Of a stretch of 64,000 bases of DNA, positions 19,638 to 30,236 are shown one piece after another. Origin of the DNA: Aphelenchoides besseyi (lineage: Eukaryota > Nematoda > Chromadorea > Rhabditida > Aphelenchoididae). The position numbers and the translations under genes were made by a program. The notes beneath the pieces are model-generated. The model saw nothing but the letters and a program-made list of their open reading frames with translations. It did no database searches and was not told the origin of the DNA. Every line of letters starts with the position of its first letter. The stretch's first letter is position 1. Where the stretch lies: NCBI GenBank assembly GCA_024699855.1, contig JAMPIQ010000003.1, forward strand, positions 248,001-312,000. The letters run 5' to 3'.

Positions 19638-21570
19638 GCAGTCAGCAGGATGCATCGGAAACACGAACGTTGTTGGGTCTTGTTAATTACTACGGGAAGT
19701 TTGTGAACCGGCTCCACCAACTCAAGAAACCATTGGAAAACCTCACGAAGAAGGACGTGAAGTTTGAATGGAAAACAGACCAAGAAATGCATTTCAGGCG
19801 ATCAAGAAAAGTCTGCTAATCCCTCTTGCATTGGCGCATTACGATCCACGCCAGGAACTGATTGTGGCAGCCGATGCATCACCCGATGGAATGGGAGCCG
19901 TGCTTCAACAACGCTACGCGGATGGAACGGTTAAGGCAGTTTTTCACATGTCGAAGAGTTTCAGCGAGACACAAAAACGATATTCTCAGATTGAGAAGGA
20001 AGCGCTGGCGTTGGTCACGGCAGTCGAACGTTTTCATCGTTTTATATTCGGAAGAAAATTCACGTTGCAAACGGACCATCGGCCGCTGCTTGCCCTGTTC
20101 AAGTCGGATAACACCAAAGGGCTCGACGGAAGAACAACCAATCGCTTGGCTCGTTGGGCGCTCCGACTCATTGGATACTCGTTCAAGATCGAGTATATCA
20201 GAACGGAGTCGTTTGGTTACGCTGATGCGCTGTCGCGTCTAATTGAAGAACGCCAACGAACAAAGGACGAAGAAATGGAAGAGGTGATCAACCAAATCGA
20301 AGACGAAGAACAAGAACTCGAGATGAGTATCAACGAAACGTTTTCTGTGTTGCAACGGTCAGTTACACGATCCGATATTAATGTTGCTACTTCCAGCGAC
20401 CCCGTTCTTTCACGTGTTCTTCAGAAAATCCGAACCAAATGGAACGACGACGACCGCACAGACCCGCTGATTGGACCGTTCTACCCGAAACGCAACCAAC
20501 TGTACGAACTCCATGGAACGCTGATGATGGAAAACCGAGTCATCATCCCAAAAACCGTACAACCGAACGTCTTAAAGATGCTCCACGAAGGACATCCAGG
20601 AATCGAAAGATCGAAACGATTGGCCCGACAGAACGTTTATTGGCCGGGAATCGACAAGGACATTGAAAAACTGGTACGGACATGCGACTCATGCGCGCGA
20701 AACGCCGACAACCCTCGCAAATCAACGCTCAAGCCGTGGCCTCAAACGACCGAACCGATGGAACGCCTACACGCCGATTTCGCTGGTCCGATAAATGGAA
20801 ATCACATTTTGGTTATCGTCGACTCGCACACCAACTTCATTTGGGCCAAGAAAATGACCAAAATTACGTCCGAAAAGACAATCGAAATGCTCAGCTCAAT
20901 CTTCTTAGAATTTGGACCACCAACCACGCTTGTCACGGATAACGGAACTCAGTTTACAAGTGAAATGTTTGCTAACTTTTGTTCCCATTTTAGTATTGTC
21001 CATCTCCGATCTCCGCCATATGTTCCTCAATCGAATGGCCGCGCCGAACGTGCAGTTGGAATGGTGAAAGCGACTTTGGCGAAAGAGGAGAAAGGTCTGA
21101 GTCGACTCCACGAAATCGTCAGCAAAATCAACGCACTGCCCTCTGAAACGGCAAGCGGACATCCGAATTCAGCAAGTGCATTCTACAAGCGAAATTTTCG
21201 CACTCAACTCAATCAACTGAAGCCCAATGAATGGCAACTGAAAGCAAAGACTACAACATCAGCGACCGACGAAGAGAAACCAACAGGCCCTGACGATCGC
21301 ACGCTCAAACGTATCCAAAAGTTCAATCGACGACACGGAGCAAAAGACAGAAAGTTCATTATCAACGAACACGTCTATGTCAACCTGAATGCAAAGACGA
21401 AAATTCCCGGCAAACTGGTGAAATTCAATGGTGCTAAAGTCGCAGTTCTCGATACCGCCGCCGGAAGAATCGTGCGCCACGTCAATCAATTGCATAAACG
21501 ACAGTCAATGGAGGCTGAAGTGCAACACCTCGACCAAACAACAGCGATCAGACCCTCGACTCCGAGCTGA
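19638..21570 (+). CDS. pol: Gypsy pol remnant: RT thumb, RNase H, integrase
   Basis: Sequence just after the primer site encodes RTLLGLVNYYGKFVNRL (end of RT) and a frameshift at about 19770-19785 leads into a 600-residue open frame. RNase H acidic residues are all visible (Asp in VAADASPDGMG, Glu in QIEKEAL, Asp in QTDHRP, Asp in GYADALSR). Integrase follows with a zinc-binding region (GHPGIERSKRL to CDSCARN), catalytic Asp in HADFAGP, Asp in VTDNGTQF and Glu in NGRAERAVG. The C-terminal domain is beta-rich (KIPGKLVKFNGAKVAVLD) with no chromodomain. RT catalytic core, protease and gag are absent, so the copy cannot replicate alone, though RNase H and integrase look intact. Confidence 0.9.
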
Positions 21571-21773
21571 ACAAGCTGAAGCCAGGACAAGTCGCTGAGG
21601 TAAAGCCTGAAGATAACTCTCAATCCACTTTCGTTGTATCCGCTAAAATTGCACATTGTTCCTGGTTATCTTACAGATCGTTTCCTCTTTGTTGCTAATT
21701 CCGTTACTTAAATTGTCGTCTTTTTCCCGAACCAACCAACAGGGGTCCAATCTTATTGGGGGAGGGATTGTAC

Positions 21774-21942
21774 TGTTTGTTCCCAATTGTCCTCCCGCCC
21801 AGAATATCTTAACGCAGAAGGCCAAGACACCACGATCCCTCGGCCTCTTGTGTTGTTTGGTTGTGATTGCATTGTATTCATTATTATTGGGCTTCGACGC
21901 TAGTTAATAAAGTGTTATTGTTAACTACCCAAGAACAGGACA
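21774..21942 (+). repeat. Right LTR (169 bp)
   Basis: Near-identical to 19462-19630; preceded by the purine tract and followed by the duplicated TATAT. Confidence 0.9.
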
Positions 21943-22116
21943 TATATATTTTCTTGGTCCTGATGGTCCCCATTCTTAAATGGAAACAAAATTGAAATTT
22001 TGAAAATTTGAAAAAATTTCACCTTACCCCCCTCTTTGGTCCAATTTTGTCGATCTGTGTTAAAACAGTTTTTAATGTTTAAAATTGAAGCGTTTGATTA
22101 ACAACAAAACAAATGA

Positions 22117-22290
22117 CTAACGGATTTCCACTTGGCCGCCTTCACGCTCCAAGCATTGATGAAGACGACGAGGAAAACTGGCCGCAATTTGTTCTCTCAT
22201 TTCGCGATTTTGTCGAAGATCGTTGGCAACTTCCACGATTGCTGCTCTCAGTTCCTCAAGAGTGACTGGCGGCTGCGACCGTGTAACTCA
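22117..22290 (-). pseudogene. C-terminal tail of a DD41D-type mariner transposase
   Basis: The minus strand encodes TLEELRAAIVEVANDLRQN, then REQIAASFPRRLHQCLE and GGQVEIR followed by a stop, closely resembling the end of the intact transposase at 26240-26392. The rest of the gene is absent. This links the gypsy-bearing element to the same mariner lineage as the 25.1-kb copy. Confidence 0.75.
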
Positions 22291-22559
22291 TTGCAGACAA
22301 AAACAAAGAAACCCGAACATGGTCAAGATCGACAACATTGGACCAAAGAGGGGGGTAAGGTGAAATTTTTTCAAAATTTCAATTTTGTTTCCATTTAAGA
22401 ATGGGGACCATCAGGACCAAGAAAATATATACTTTGTTCAGAAAAAATCATCGATAAAAAAGTTATTCGCAAAAAACCGACGGGAGTTCATTTTGCCCCA
22501 CCCTGTACTTTCTGTTTCAATGGAGCCGATTTCGGGCGAGGACTAGCTCGATGTATTTC

Positions 22560-23476
22560 TGATCACAGTGTTGTGAGTTTGTTTGATCGTTGCATTCAAC
22601 TCATTTGTTCCAGTAGCCTCATCAGCATTTGCTTTATCCCGTTGACATTGTTCTCTATCTACATGTTTGTGAGTTTCGGTGTTTTTTTTCGTATCAGTCT
22701 CAGATTTTCAGGTCACAAAGAACCAAAAATCATAGAAGTCGAAACAAAGTTCGCAGTTGCCGCCAACTGCCGTTTTGACTTCATCGGAGCCAAAAGCACA
22801 ACAAGCGTACGAGTGCCCGATGCAACCGGCCATTGAACAAGCAAATTCGGTGGAGAGGAAAGAAGAGCCGATGGTCGAAGAGCAAAAATCGGACAAGCAG
22901 AAAGAATTGAGTTAAAAATGTAAGTCCCTGATCATTCTGTTGCAGAAGGAAGGTCGTCAAAAAATTCGCGTTCGTTCTCCACAAACTTCCACCATCGACA
23001 CTCCGATACCAAGCAAAAAACAAGTATCTGCGAAGAAACCGCGCTGTAAACGACGTCGTGATCACGCTCTAGATACGTCACCATCGAATTGCCGTTGAGT
23101 ACCAACGAAAAGATGTTTATGAGCAGTTCGCTACCAACCAGTAAAAATGAGTCTGTGGTTACAAAGAAATCTTATCGAAAGAAACGTCGTCGTGACCACG
23201 ATCCGGACACGATCATCATCGAATTGCCGTCCTCAGCCAAAGAGCGTCTACTTGCGAACCAGCACTACAAGAAAAAAAATGAACGATTTTAACCAAAAAC
23301 AAGAAACCTCGAAGAAAGAAGTGAAGAAGAACCCTTCAGCTTCTGTACCCACGGCTTCTGTAGCGAAAGAAAACAAGCCTGTCAAAAAACTTGAGCCGAC
23401 TGTCAGCGTGGATCTCAACATCACCACTACGAACACGACCGTATTCGTTGATGATGAGGAAAAATCGAAAAAGTAA
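22560..23476 (+). other. Unrecognised Lys/Arg-rich open frames
   Basis: Plus-strand frames at 23089-23292 (KKSYRKKRRRDHDPDTIIIEL) and 23147-23476, and a related segment just upstream (KKPRCKRRRDHALD near 23030), share the basic motif RRDHxxDT and an identical following ATCGAATTGCCGT stretch, indicating an internal duplication. Upstream frames contain acidic/Gln-rich segments. GT/AG signals are present but no unique exon chain can be defended. Could be a small nuclear basic protein gene or decayed element. Confidence 0.25.
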
Positions 23477-23479
23477 TCT

Positions 23480-25119
23480 GTTTGTCCTTTTGCTCGCTAT
23501 AAACATCATGTCTCATCTGTTGACTCAAATGTCGATATTAAATGGTTTGAACTAAGGAAATTGAACGTTAAACTAACTTTGCATCTTCCTATTAACACCC
23601 ACTCTTCTTTTACGTGAATCCAAATCTTGTGCTCAGAATTATGAAGTCAAATGAATGACAACAAGCAGTCAAATGGGCTCGAAGCTCTTGTGTGAGATTC
23701 CCATGACGGTCAGTGAAGTTTAATATGTTGCAATCATTACGTAAGTTCGGTGTTACTTAACGCAAACTAATGAGGCTGTTTTGGAAACCGCACAAATCAA
23801 TAGGCTCAACACGAGTCACACAACGCATGCGCCGAACAATTTCGACTCTTAGCACCTCCGCGAGCTGCGCCCACTTTTCGGTTGCAGAAGATAGTATTCG
23901 CGCACAGAAAAAACGCTGTGGACATGGCTTAGTCAACTTTTGCCTGAACAGAATCCTGCGGCGACTTCTTGGGTACCTAATGAGCCGAGCATTCTTTGTG
24001 GCATTTAGTTCCACGCTAAGTTTATTTTGGTACTAGCGAAAAAGTTTTTGCGAGCGTCAACTTTGAGATGTCGTATCTCGGAGTTGGTTCCAGAGTTTTA
24101 AAAATCCAACCGTATTTTTGTTTCGCATACAATTGCGTGTTCGTGTACCAAAATTTGTGTCAATCAATCCAGCGAAACGGGATTTTGACCATGCTATGTA
24201 TTGCAGATGGAGGAAATGTTCAATAAACTGACATTTTTATGTAGATTCTAACATTTTATCCCATTAAAGATACCTAAGAAATCCAAATATATTTATTTTT
24301 CAGGATTGTTGATGTCTAGACACATTTACATACCCCACCTTACAGTAGGCTACTCCAAACTAGCGACAAAAAATCGCTCTCCAAAAAGCCCGTTTGAATA
24401 CGCGCCCTCGTTTCAACGAAAAAGCACTTTTTAGTGCTCACTTGTCCGGTGTGAGCGCAAGCTTTTTATTTCCGAAAGTGTACCACAAAGAACCGGCGCA
24501 CAAGTTGGCACGAAAGTTGGTGCAAACGGCGTGGGTTATTTGTCTTTTTTGTCGGTCCCCAAGAGCGCCTCGTGATGTCAAAAGGAATCACAAACGTTCC
24601 AGATTGTCAGCAGATTCTTTTCCGCCTAAATTTCTGTAAAATTTTCTCGTCTTACGAATCTCCACTTTCAAAACTCTAACGCTTTTTGACTTTGCATTAA
24701 CTATGGAGAAAATGTTGATGATTAATTTGCAGATGTCGCTCAAAAACTGCTCTGAAGAAACGTCAACAATGATTGAACAGCTTTAAGTGGCTGAAAACGA
24801 AGATCATCACTGCTCAATAAAACGATTGGTATGTGTAGTAATTCCATTGTCTCGATAGTGACTTTAAATTGCGATAATTGCTGTATTGATGTGCACAGTA
24901 ATTCTCATCTGTGCTGTGGAAAAACAACATCGACAGCCAAAAAATCATCAAGCTCTTTTGAGAGTTCGACGAGTTGGTGGAACGCGCAGTAAGCCGTCGT
25001 ATTCTGAATACGAACCCGCCGGCAAAGAAGAAACGAGGTGGGTATTTGAACGTTCAGAATTTTGAACATCGCAGTAATTTTACGCATAATGCGCGTTAAT
25101 AACGCAGCTGACTAACATG
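23480..25119. other. Region with no recognised gene
   Basis: No frame has family resemblance. Short GC-poor frames, no tRNA and no inverted repeat noticed other than the mariner end at 25122. Confidence 0.3.
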
Positions 25120-25121
25120 TA

Positions 25122-26499
25122 CAGGGTGGTTAAAAATGAACTCCCACTTTTTTCCCGAAAAAAAAATTTTTGAAATGAAAAATTGGAAAAATCGGTTAGT
25201 TTTGTTAAATCGTTATGGGCTACAGTGCTCAAGTAAAAGCGAAGTTTGTTGGTGTGTTCATTGAGGAGGCGTACTGTTACGTCAAGTTTGTCAAACGAAT
25301 TCGTCGCGATGCCGGAGATGATGATGCTCGTAACCCCGATCGCAAAACCATCCAAAAATGGGTGGAAAACTTCTACGCCACTGGTTCAGTGCACGGCGAG
25401 CGCGGTATGCACAAGTCCAAGTGAGTTCGAGTTTTGCTTTTTTTTCATTGCCCTTTAGGCGTGTTCGAAACGCAGAAGCAATTGAAGATGTTCGAGAAGC
25501 GTTCGCGGCCAACCCTCATCTTTCAACGAGGCGCAATCCGTTCGTTATTGGACCCAGTGGTGATGGAGAAGACGAGCCAACCACTCAGATGTCACGAAGC
25601 ACACTCCAGCTTATCCTCAAAGAAGACCTGAAGATGCGTCCCTACCATCTTCAGATGGCACACGCTCTCGACGCTCCAGATCCCGCCACGCGAATGAATT
25701 TTGCCCGAGACGAGTTGATGCGTCTGGCGGCTGATCCGGATCGGTTGAATAACTTGTTATTCACCGATGAAGCCCACTTTCATTTGGATGGGGGTGTGAA
25801 TCGGCACGATTGGATCATGTGGGCAGATTCCAACCCGCATTGGTTCGATACCTGTCGTTTTCCCTCCCCGAAAGTGACGGTGTGGATGGGTGTTGGCATT
25901 GAAGGCGTGATTGGCCCAATTTTTTGGGAACCATCAGCCGGTCAACGGGGAATCAACTCCCAGTCGTTGGAACAAACCCTGGTTAACAAGATCCTGCCAA
26001 CCCTTAGGGGTTGGCCCAATTTTCACAACATCTTGTTCCAACAAGATGGCGTCCCGTGTCATATTGGGAACAACGTTCTGACTTTGCTCGATCGTGAATT
26101 CCCGGGGCGGTGGATTGGAAGAGGAACCCGTGCCCATCCATCACCCGCGGCTTGGCCACCTCGATCTCCAGATCTCACACCATGTGATTTCTGGCTTTGG
26201 GCTTACATGAAAGGCCGAATATTCAACACGGATCAGCGTCCCAGAACGCTCGACGAGTTGAGGACGGCAATTGTTGAAGTCGCCGACCAATTAAGACAAG
26301 ATCGACCAATGCGCGAACGAGTCATGGCCAACTATCATCGGCGACTTCAAACCTGCCTGGATCGACAAGGGGGACAAGTGGAAATCCGATGAACTCATTA
26401 CTGTTAATAAATTGTGATCTCGAAATGAAAACAGACCGATTTTTCATTTCAAAAATTTTTTTTCGGGAAAAAAGTGGGAGTTCATTTTTAACCACCCTG
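25122..26499 (+). mobile_element. Complete mariner-type element, DD41D class
   Basis: Inverted ends CAGGGTGGTTAAAAATGAACTCCCAC (given in part: positions 25122-25147 and 26474-26499) are flanked by TA on both sides (25120-25121, 26500-26501). The TIR extends about 60 bp. Total length is 1378 bp and the transposase fills most of it. Confidence 0.92.
25215..26392 (+). CDS. Mariner-like transposase (DD41D)
   Basis: Exon 1 is 25215-25420 and exon 2 is 25459-26392, joined by a 38-bp GT-AG intron that preserves frame, giving 379 residues without stops. The N-terminus has paired helix-turn-helix segments (FVGVFIEEAYCYVKFVKR, RKTIQKWVENF; then STLQLILKEDL). Catalytic blocks are FTDEAHFHLDGGVN (first Asp), FQQDGVPCH (second Asp) and PPRSPDLTPCDFWLW (third Asp). 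The second and third Asp are separated by 41 residues, the spacing of the DD41D (Visitor-like) lineage. It acts in the nucleus on its own TIRs by cut-and-paste. All catalytic residues and the reading frame are intact, so activity is possible. Confidence 0.9.
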
Positions 26500-26592
26500 T
26501 AGAGCACATTTTCATACTTTCGCCTTTTTTCAAAAGAGAAAACAACGAATGAACTAAATTGAATGTGAGGTTTAGCATCATACGAATGGCAC

Positions 26593-27671
26593 TTGGTAGA
26601 AAATGAAATACGAAGTTACGTCCAGGAACTGGTGGATCAATACAACACAGCCGGTTGCAAAAATACAAAGTCCCCACATGCACTAGCCGATGTGATCAAC
26701 AAGGGCTGTATCGGTCCGTCCGTAAAAGGTCAGTTGGTCGAGAAAGACGGACAGCGGGTTATTGATGAAGCAAAGTTCAACCAACTATACGACACGATTT
26801 ATGATTTCTTTTCAAACATCGTTTCGAAGAAGATCAACAACAAAAGATGAAAGCTCGACGTGCTGAAGATGAAAATCTTACATCAGATCGACTCACCGAA
26901 ATCAAAGAGGAAATTGGAAATAGAATCAAGAAAGAACAGCAGAAAAAGTTGTTCGATTACATTCGACAGGTTCTTGCTGGAAAACGAAGTTTGCTGTTTC
27001 GCCGTACAATTGGAAGAATGCGTCTTTCTCAGAAGCGTACACAGAATTCATTAAAAAACAGTGCCAATGGTCGTTAGAATACGATAATATGAGAAGTTTG
27101 GGTGATGATTCGTTGAAATGTCACTGGAAGAATCGACCCAATTTCGACAATTTCGTAAAAACGCAGGAAAACTTGTCGTTAACGAAGGAGATTCTACACC
27201 AACACCGGTGGCTATTCATTATCAACTTCATAACAATGAAGATTTCATCAATTTGGAGAAAGAAGTTCTACAATCGGACGATAACTGCAAACAAATTACG
27301 GAAACGACCGGAATTAAGTGTACTATGGAATAAATGCGAATTCGTGTATACCAAATGGAGGAAAGAAGCTGTTTACTTGATAACACGAATAACATGGATG
27401 TCGATATTATTAGCGAAGCTTGTACCTCCAACGACAATTGTGGCGCAGAAGAACTTCGGGCATTGAATTCGAACACACAAAATCTTCTTCCACAATTAAC
27501 ATCAGCAAAAAGCATTTCGGAACTAACCACTCGACAATGCAACAAAGTTGGATGCGAACATGAAAGTTGTTCGAAAGCAATTGAAGGGCAAAAGATGCTT
27601 CGTAAATTGCAACCGCCAATGATTGGTGAATATTTTAATGAAATGGTTAAAGCATTCGAACTGGGATTCTT
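26593..27671 (+). pseudogene. Unrecognised gene remains upstream of LINE insertion
   Basis: Successive plus-strand frames look protein-like: 26593-26850 (EIRSYVQELVDQYNTAGC, DEAKFNQLYDTIYDFF), 26847-27077 (DRLTEIKEEIGNRIKKEQ, helical), 27118-27333 and 27334-27671 (acidic/Asn-rich with CNKVGCEHESC and MIGEYFNEMVKAFELG). They are separated by single stops or frameshifts and end where GC-rich LINE sequence begins at about 27672. I do not recognise the family. It may be one host or transposon gene interrupted by the LINE; the C-x4-C-x3-C cluster could bind metal. Confidence 0.3.
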
Positions 27672-29770
27672 GGCGGGGCGGCGAGCGGTCGGTCCCTTTT
27701 TCCGCTCTCGACTTCGCGATCGAGGACACCAACCGAGGTCCGTCTGTGCCGGGCGGGCACAACAGGAGCAACCTGTGGACCGGGAGCCAATCCAAAAGAG
27801 GAGGAGAGGGAGACGAGGAACCCAACAACGGAGCATACAACCTCGATCAACAAACCACAACGAACATAACCACGACGATACAACCCCGATTAAGAAAGAA
27901 CCTGAGAAGAGGACGTGCATCATACGCAAACTCAATAAACAAGGCACAAAAACCCGACCAGAAGATACACATCAGCACACTCAACGTGCGCGGAATAAAA
28001 ACGGCCCATAGACTGCTCGACTTTGAACAAAACACGACAGAACTGAATACACCGATAATCGGACTGAGCGAAACCTGGATCGACGGGTCAGGATGCACGG
28101 AACTCGCGTCCGGTCACTTGCTCTATTACAGTGGAGTCGAAAGTACCACGAACTGGCGACAAAAAACCGGAGTCGGCTTCTATATCACAAAGCACATGAA
28201 CACACACATAAACACAGTCAGATACGTGTCGGACAGAATCATCCAAATCACGGTACAAATAAAAACACACGTACAAAATCACGCAGGTATATGCACCACA
28301 CAACAGCTATGACGACGAGGAATACGAAAAATTCCTCGACGATCTCCAAAATACCATAAACGACCGATCAACAACACATATCATAATGGGCGATTTCAAC
28401 GCCAAAACAGGACCACAAGAACAGGATGAAAGAAGCTGCGGAAAGCATGGAAACGGAAACAGAAACGAAAGGGGACAAATGGTGATCGACTTCTGCGAGG
28501 CAAATGATCTCTATATAACCAATACGTTCTTCCAAAAGAAAAACGACCACAAATGGACATGGAAAAGCCCGAACGGCAGAACAAAAAACACAATCGACTA
28601 CATAATCACAAACAGAAAACACTTAATCACCGACGCCCACGTACTCAATAAATTCGACTGCGCGAGTGATCACAGGATGTTAAGAGGAACAATACAACCA
28701 CGAAGCAACACAAAAGCCTTCAGACCACACCAGACCAACCTACCACCAAAATTCGACAAAAAAATGGTCCAAATAGTAACGCGCATAAAGTTGCTACAAC
28801 AAGACCCGAAAGATTATAATGAAATCCTACAACTACAAAGAACCATACAAGACGAAACACAAGAACCTCAACGAAAAACACCGAGAATATCGGAAAATAC
28901 AAGAACACTGATGAAACAACGAAGAGAACTAAAACACGGAACACAACAAAATACACACCTGCAATACACAATCTTATGCAAAACAATCAGATGGTCAATC
29001 ATGGAAGACCTCAAAGAACACCACAAAGCAGTCCTCGAGAAGAACCTGAAGAAACACCAATTAAAAAATGGAAGGCGAGAACTGGCCTACAGCCGAAAGA
29101 CAATTACAAAACTACAGAAAGAAGATGGAACCTACACAACAACGATCGAAGAAGCGGTTTGTGAAGCTGCAAAGTTCTACAGCAAACTCTACGCCTCACA
29201 AAACGGAGACTTCACCTACCACAACACACAAAAACTGAAAAATCCCATAAAACCGGACGAAATCGTCAAAGCATGCGAGAATATCAAAGGAAATACCTCA
29301 CCAGGGATTGACAGAATCTCGCCAAGCATCACAAAATACTCCTCACCATTTATGGCAACACAACTTGCTACACACATAAACAAAATGTTCGAAGAACACC
29401 AGTTCCCAGTACAACTAACACATGCACAAACCATTCTGCTACACAAAAAAGGAGATACGACAGATGTCTCCAACTACAGACCAATAAACCTACTCACCAT
29501 CAATTATAAAATGATCACCAGAATCTTAGCAGAAAGAATCACAGAACAAATGAACACACAAAAAGCACAACTACCAATCGAACAAGCCGGATTTAGGAAA
29601 AACTACTCCACAACCGATCACATCCTAACTATCAACCTGATCAGCGAGAAACACCGTGAATGGGCGTTTACCATTACATATGGCATTTATCGATTACAAA
29701 AAAGCATTTGACAGCATCGAGCTCGACTCAATATGGGAGGCTCTTACAAGGAGAGGTCCTGAGTGGTCCC
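27672..29770 (+). mobile_element. RTE-like non-LTR retrotransposon, 3'-truncated
   Basis: A GC-rich 5' segment (27672-27960) with no similarity to its surroundings is followed by endonuclease and reverse transcriptase sequence that stops inside the RT domain at about 29770. Non-LTR elements are usually truncated at the 5' end, so loss of the 3' end suggests later deletion or overwriting by the neighbouring DNA transposon. The coding strand is strikingly A/C-rich compared with its surroundings. Confidence 0.8.
27690..29770 (+). pseudogene. LINE endonuclease-reverse transcriptase with frameshifts
   Basis: The APE-type endonuclease starts with HISTLNVRG (about 27970) and continues through GLSETWIDG and GVGFYITKH to a frameshift near 28290; the next frame from about 28300 gives IIMGDFNAKTG, the WTWKSPNG..NTIDYI block and the SDHRMLRG motif that closes the endonuclease. 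The spacer is Lys/Gln-rich. RT blocks are SPGIDRIS, ILLHKKGD, NYRPINLLTINYKMITRILAERI and AGFRKNYSTTDHI, then a second frameshift near 29670 leads to FIDYKKAFDSIE. The FADD box, thumb and 3' UTR are missing. Block order and the WTW..NxIDYI motif fit the RTE clade. Confidence 0.85.
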
Positions 29771-30052
29771 CGCTACTTTTGGCTGAATTATAGATCAATC
29801 GACGCGGAATTTTACGCTGATGCTGAATATACCCATCTTTTTTGCCCAGTCGCAGAATTGGCCGAGTTATTGGCCAAAAACTAAAATTTTGAATTTTTGA
29901 CATTTTGGCATCAATTGATCGCAATTTTTCTGCTTGATCGATTGGTGTTAACAGTTTTTTAATTGGAAGCTTTATGGCCAAGATATTGGCCGATTTTTGA
30001 AACCAAAAAATTTGCAAGTTATACCTCGTCTTTTTACAAGGAAAAATGTGAG

Positions 30053-30122
30053 CGGCGGTGGCCGAGTGGTTAGTTGGTTGCTTAACAGAACTGTGAGGTT
30101 GATTCTGTTGACGCTCTTTTTG
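30053..30122 (+). other. tRNA(Ser/Leu)-like segment upstream of DDE transposase
   Basis: GGTGGCCGAGTGGTTAGTTGG is an excellent Ser/Leu-tRNA D-arm with Pol III box A; a degenerate box B (GGTTGATTCTG, 30097-30107) follows and TTTTT at 30117 could terminate Pol III. The preceding bases (GGAAAAATGTGAGCGG) match those before the tRNA-like unit in the 5681-6795 element, showing common descent. Confidence 0.55.
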
Positions 30123-30236
30123 CTTGTTTTTTTACAACCACTATTTTTGAAGACGTTGTACAAGTCTTCCACTGGTAATACAAAAACATTAATTGAAAAC
30201 AAACGAAATTACGATGTCTTTCTTATTATTATCAAA

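Larger units (their letters stand above)
19458..21942 (+). mobile_element. Ty3/gypsy LTR retrotransposon, internally deleted
   Basis: Flanking short LTRs and a TATAT target duplication (19453-19457 and 21943-21947) define the insertion. A primer-binding-like TTGGCGCAGTCAGCAGG follows the left LTR and a purine tract (GGGGGAGGGA, about 21757-21767) precedes the right LTR. The internal region starts directly in the thumb/connection end of reverse transcriptase; gag, protease and most of RT are missing. Confidence 0.9.
19378..22505. mobile_element. Mariner-like element with long TIRs, host of a nested gypsy
   Basis: Ends read CAGAGTGGGGCAAAAT on the left and the reverse complement of CAGGGTGGGGCAAAAT on the right, each flanked by TA (19376-19377, 22506-22507), the Tc1/mariner target duplication. 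The inverted repeats extend inward for about 190 bp once the retrotransposon insertion is removed (left part 19378-19457; resumed at 21943-22050, paired with 22335-22505). Between the arms on the right is the C-terminal tail of a mariner transposase. Without the gypsy insertion the element is only about 640 bp, so it is a non-autonomous deletion derivative. Confidence 0.8.
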
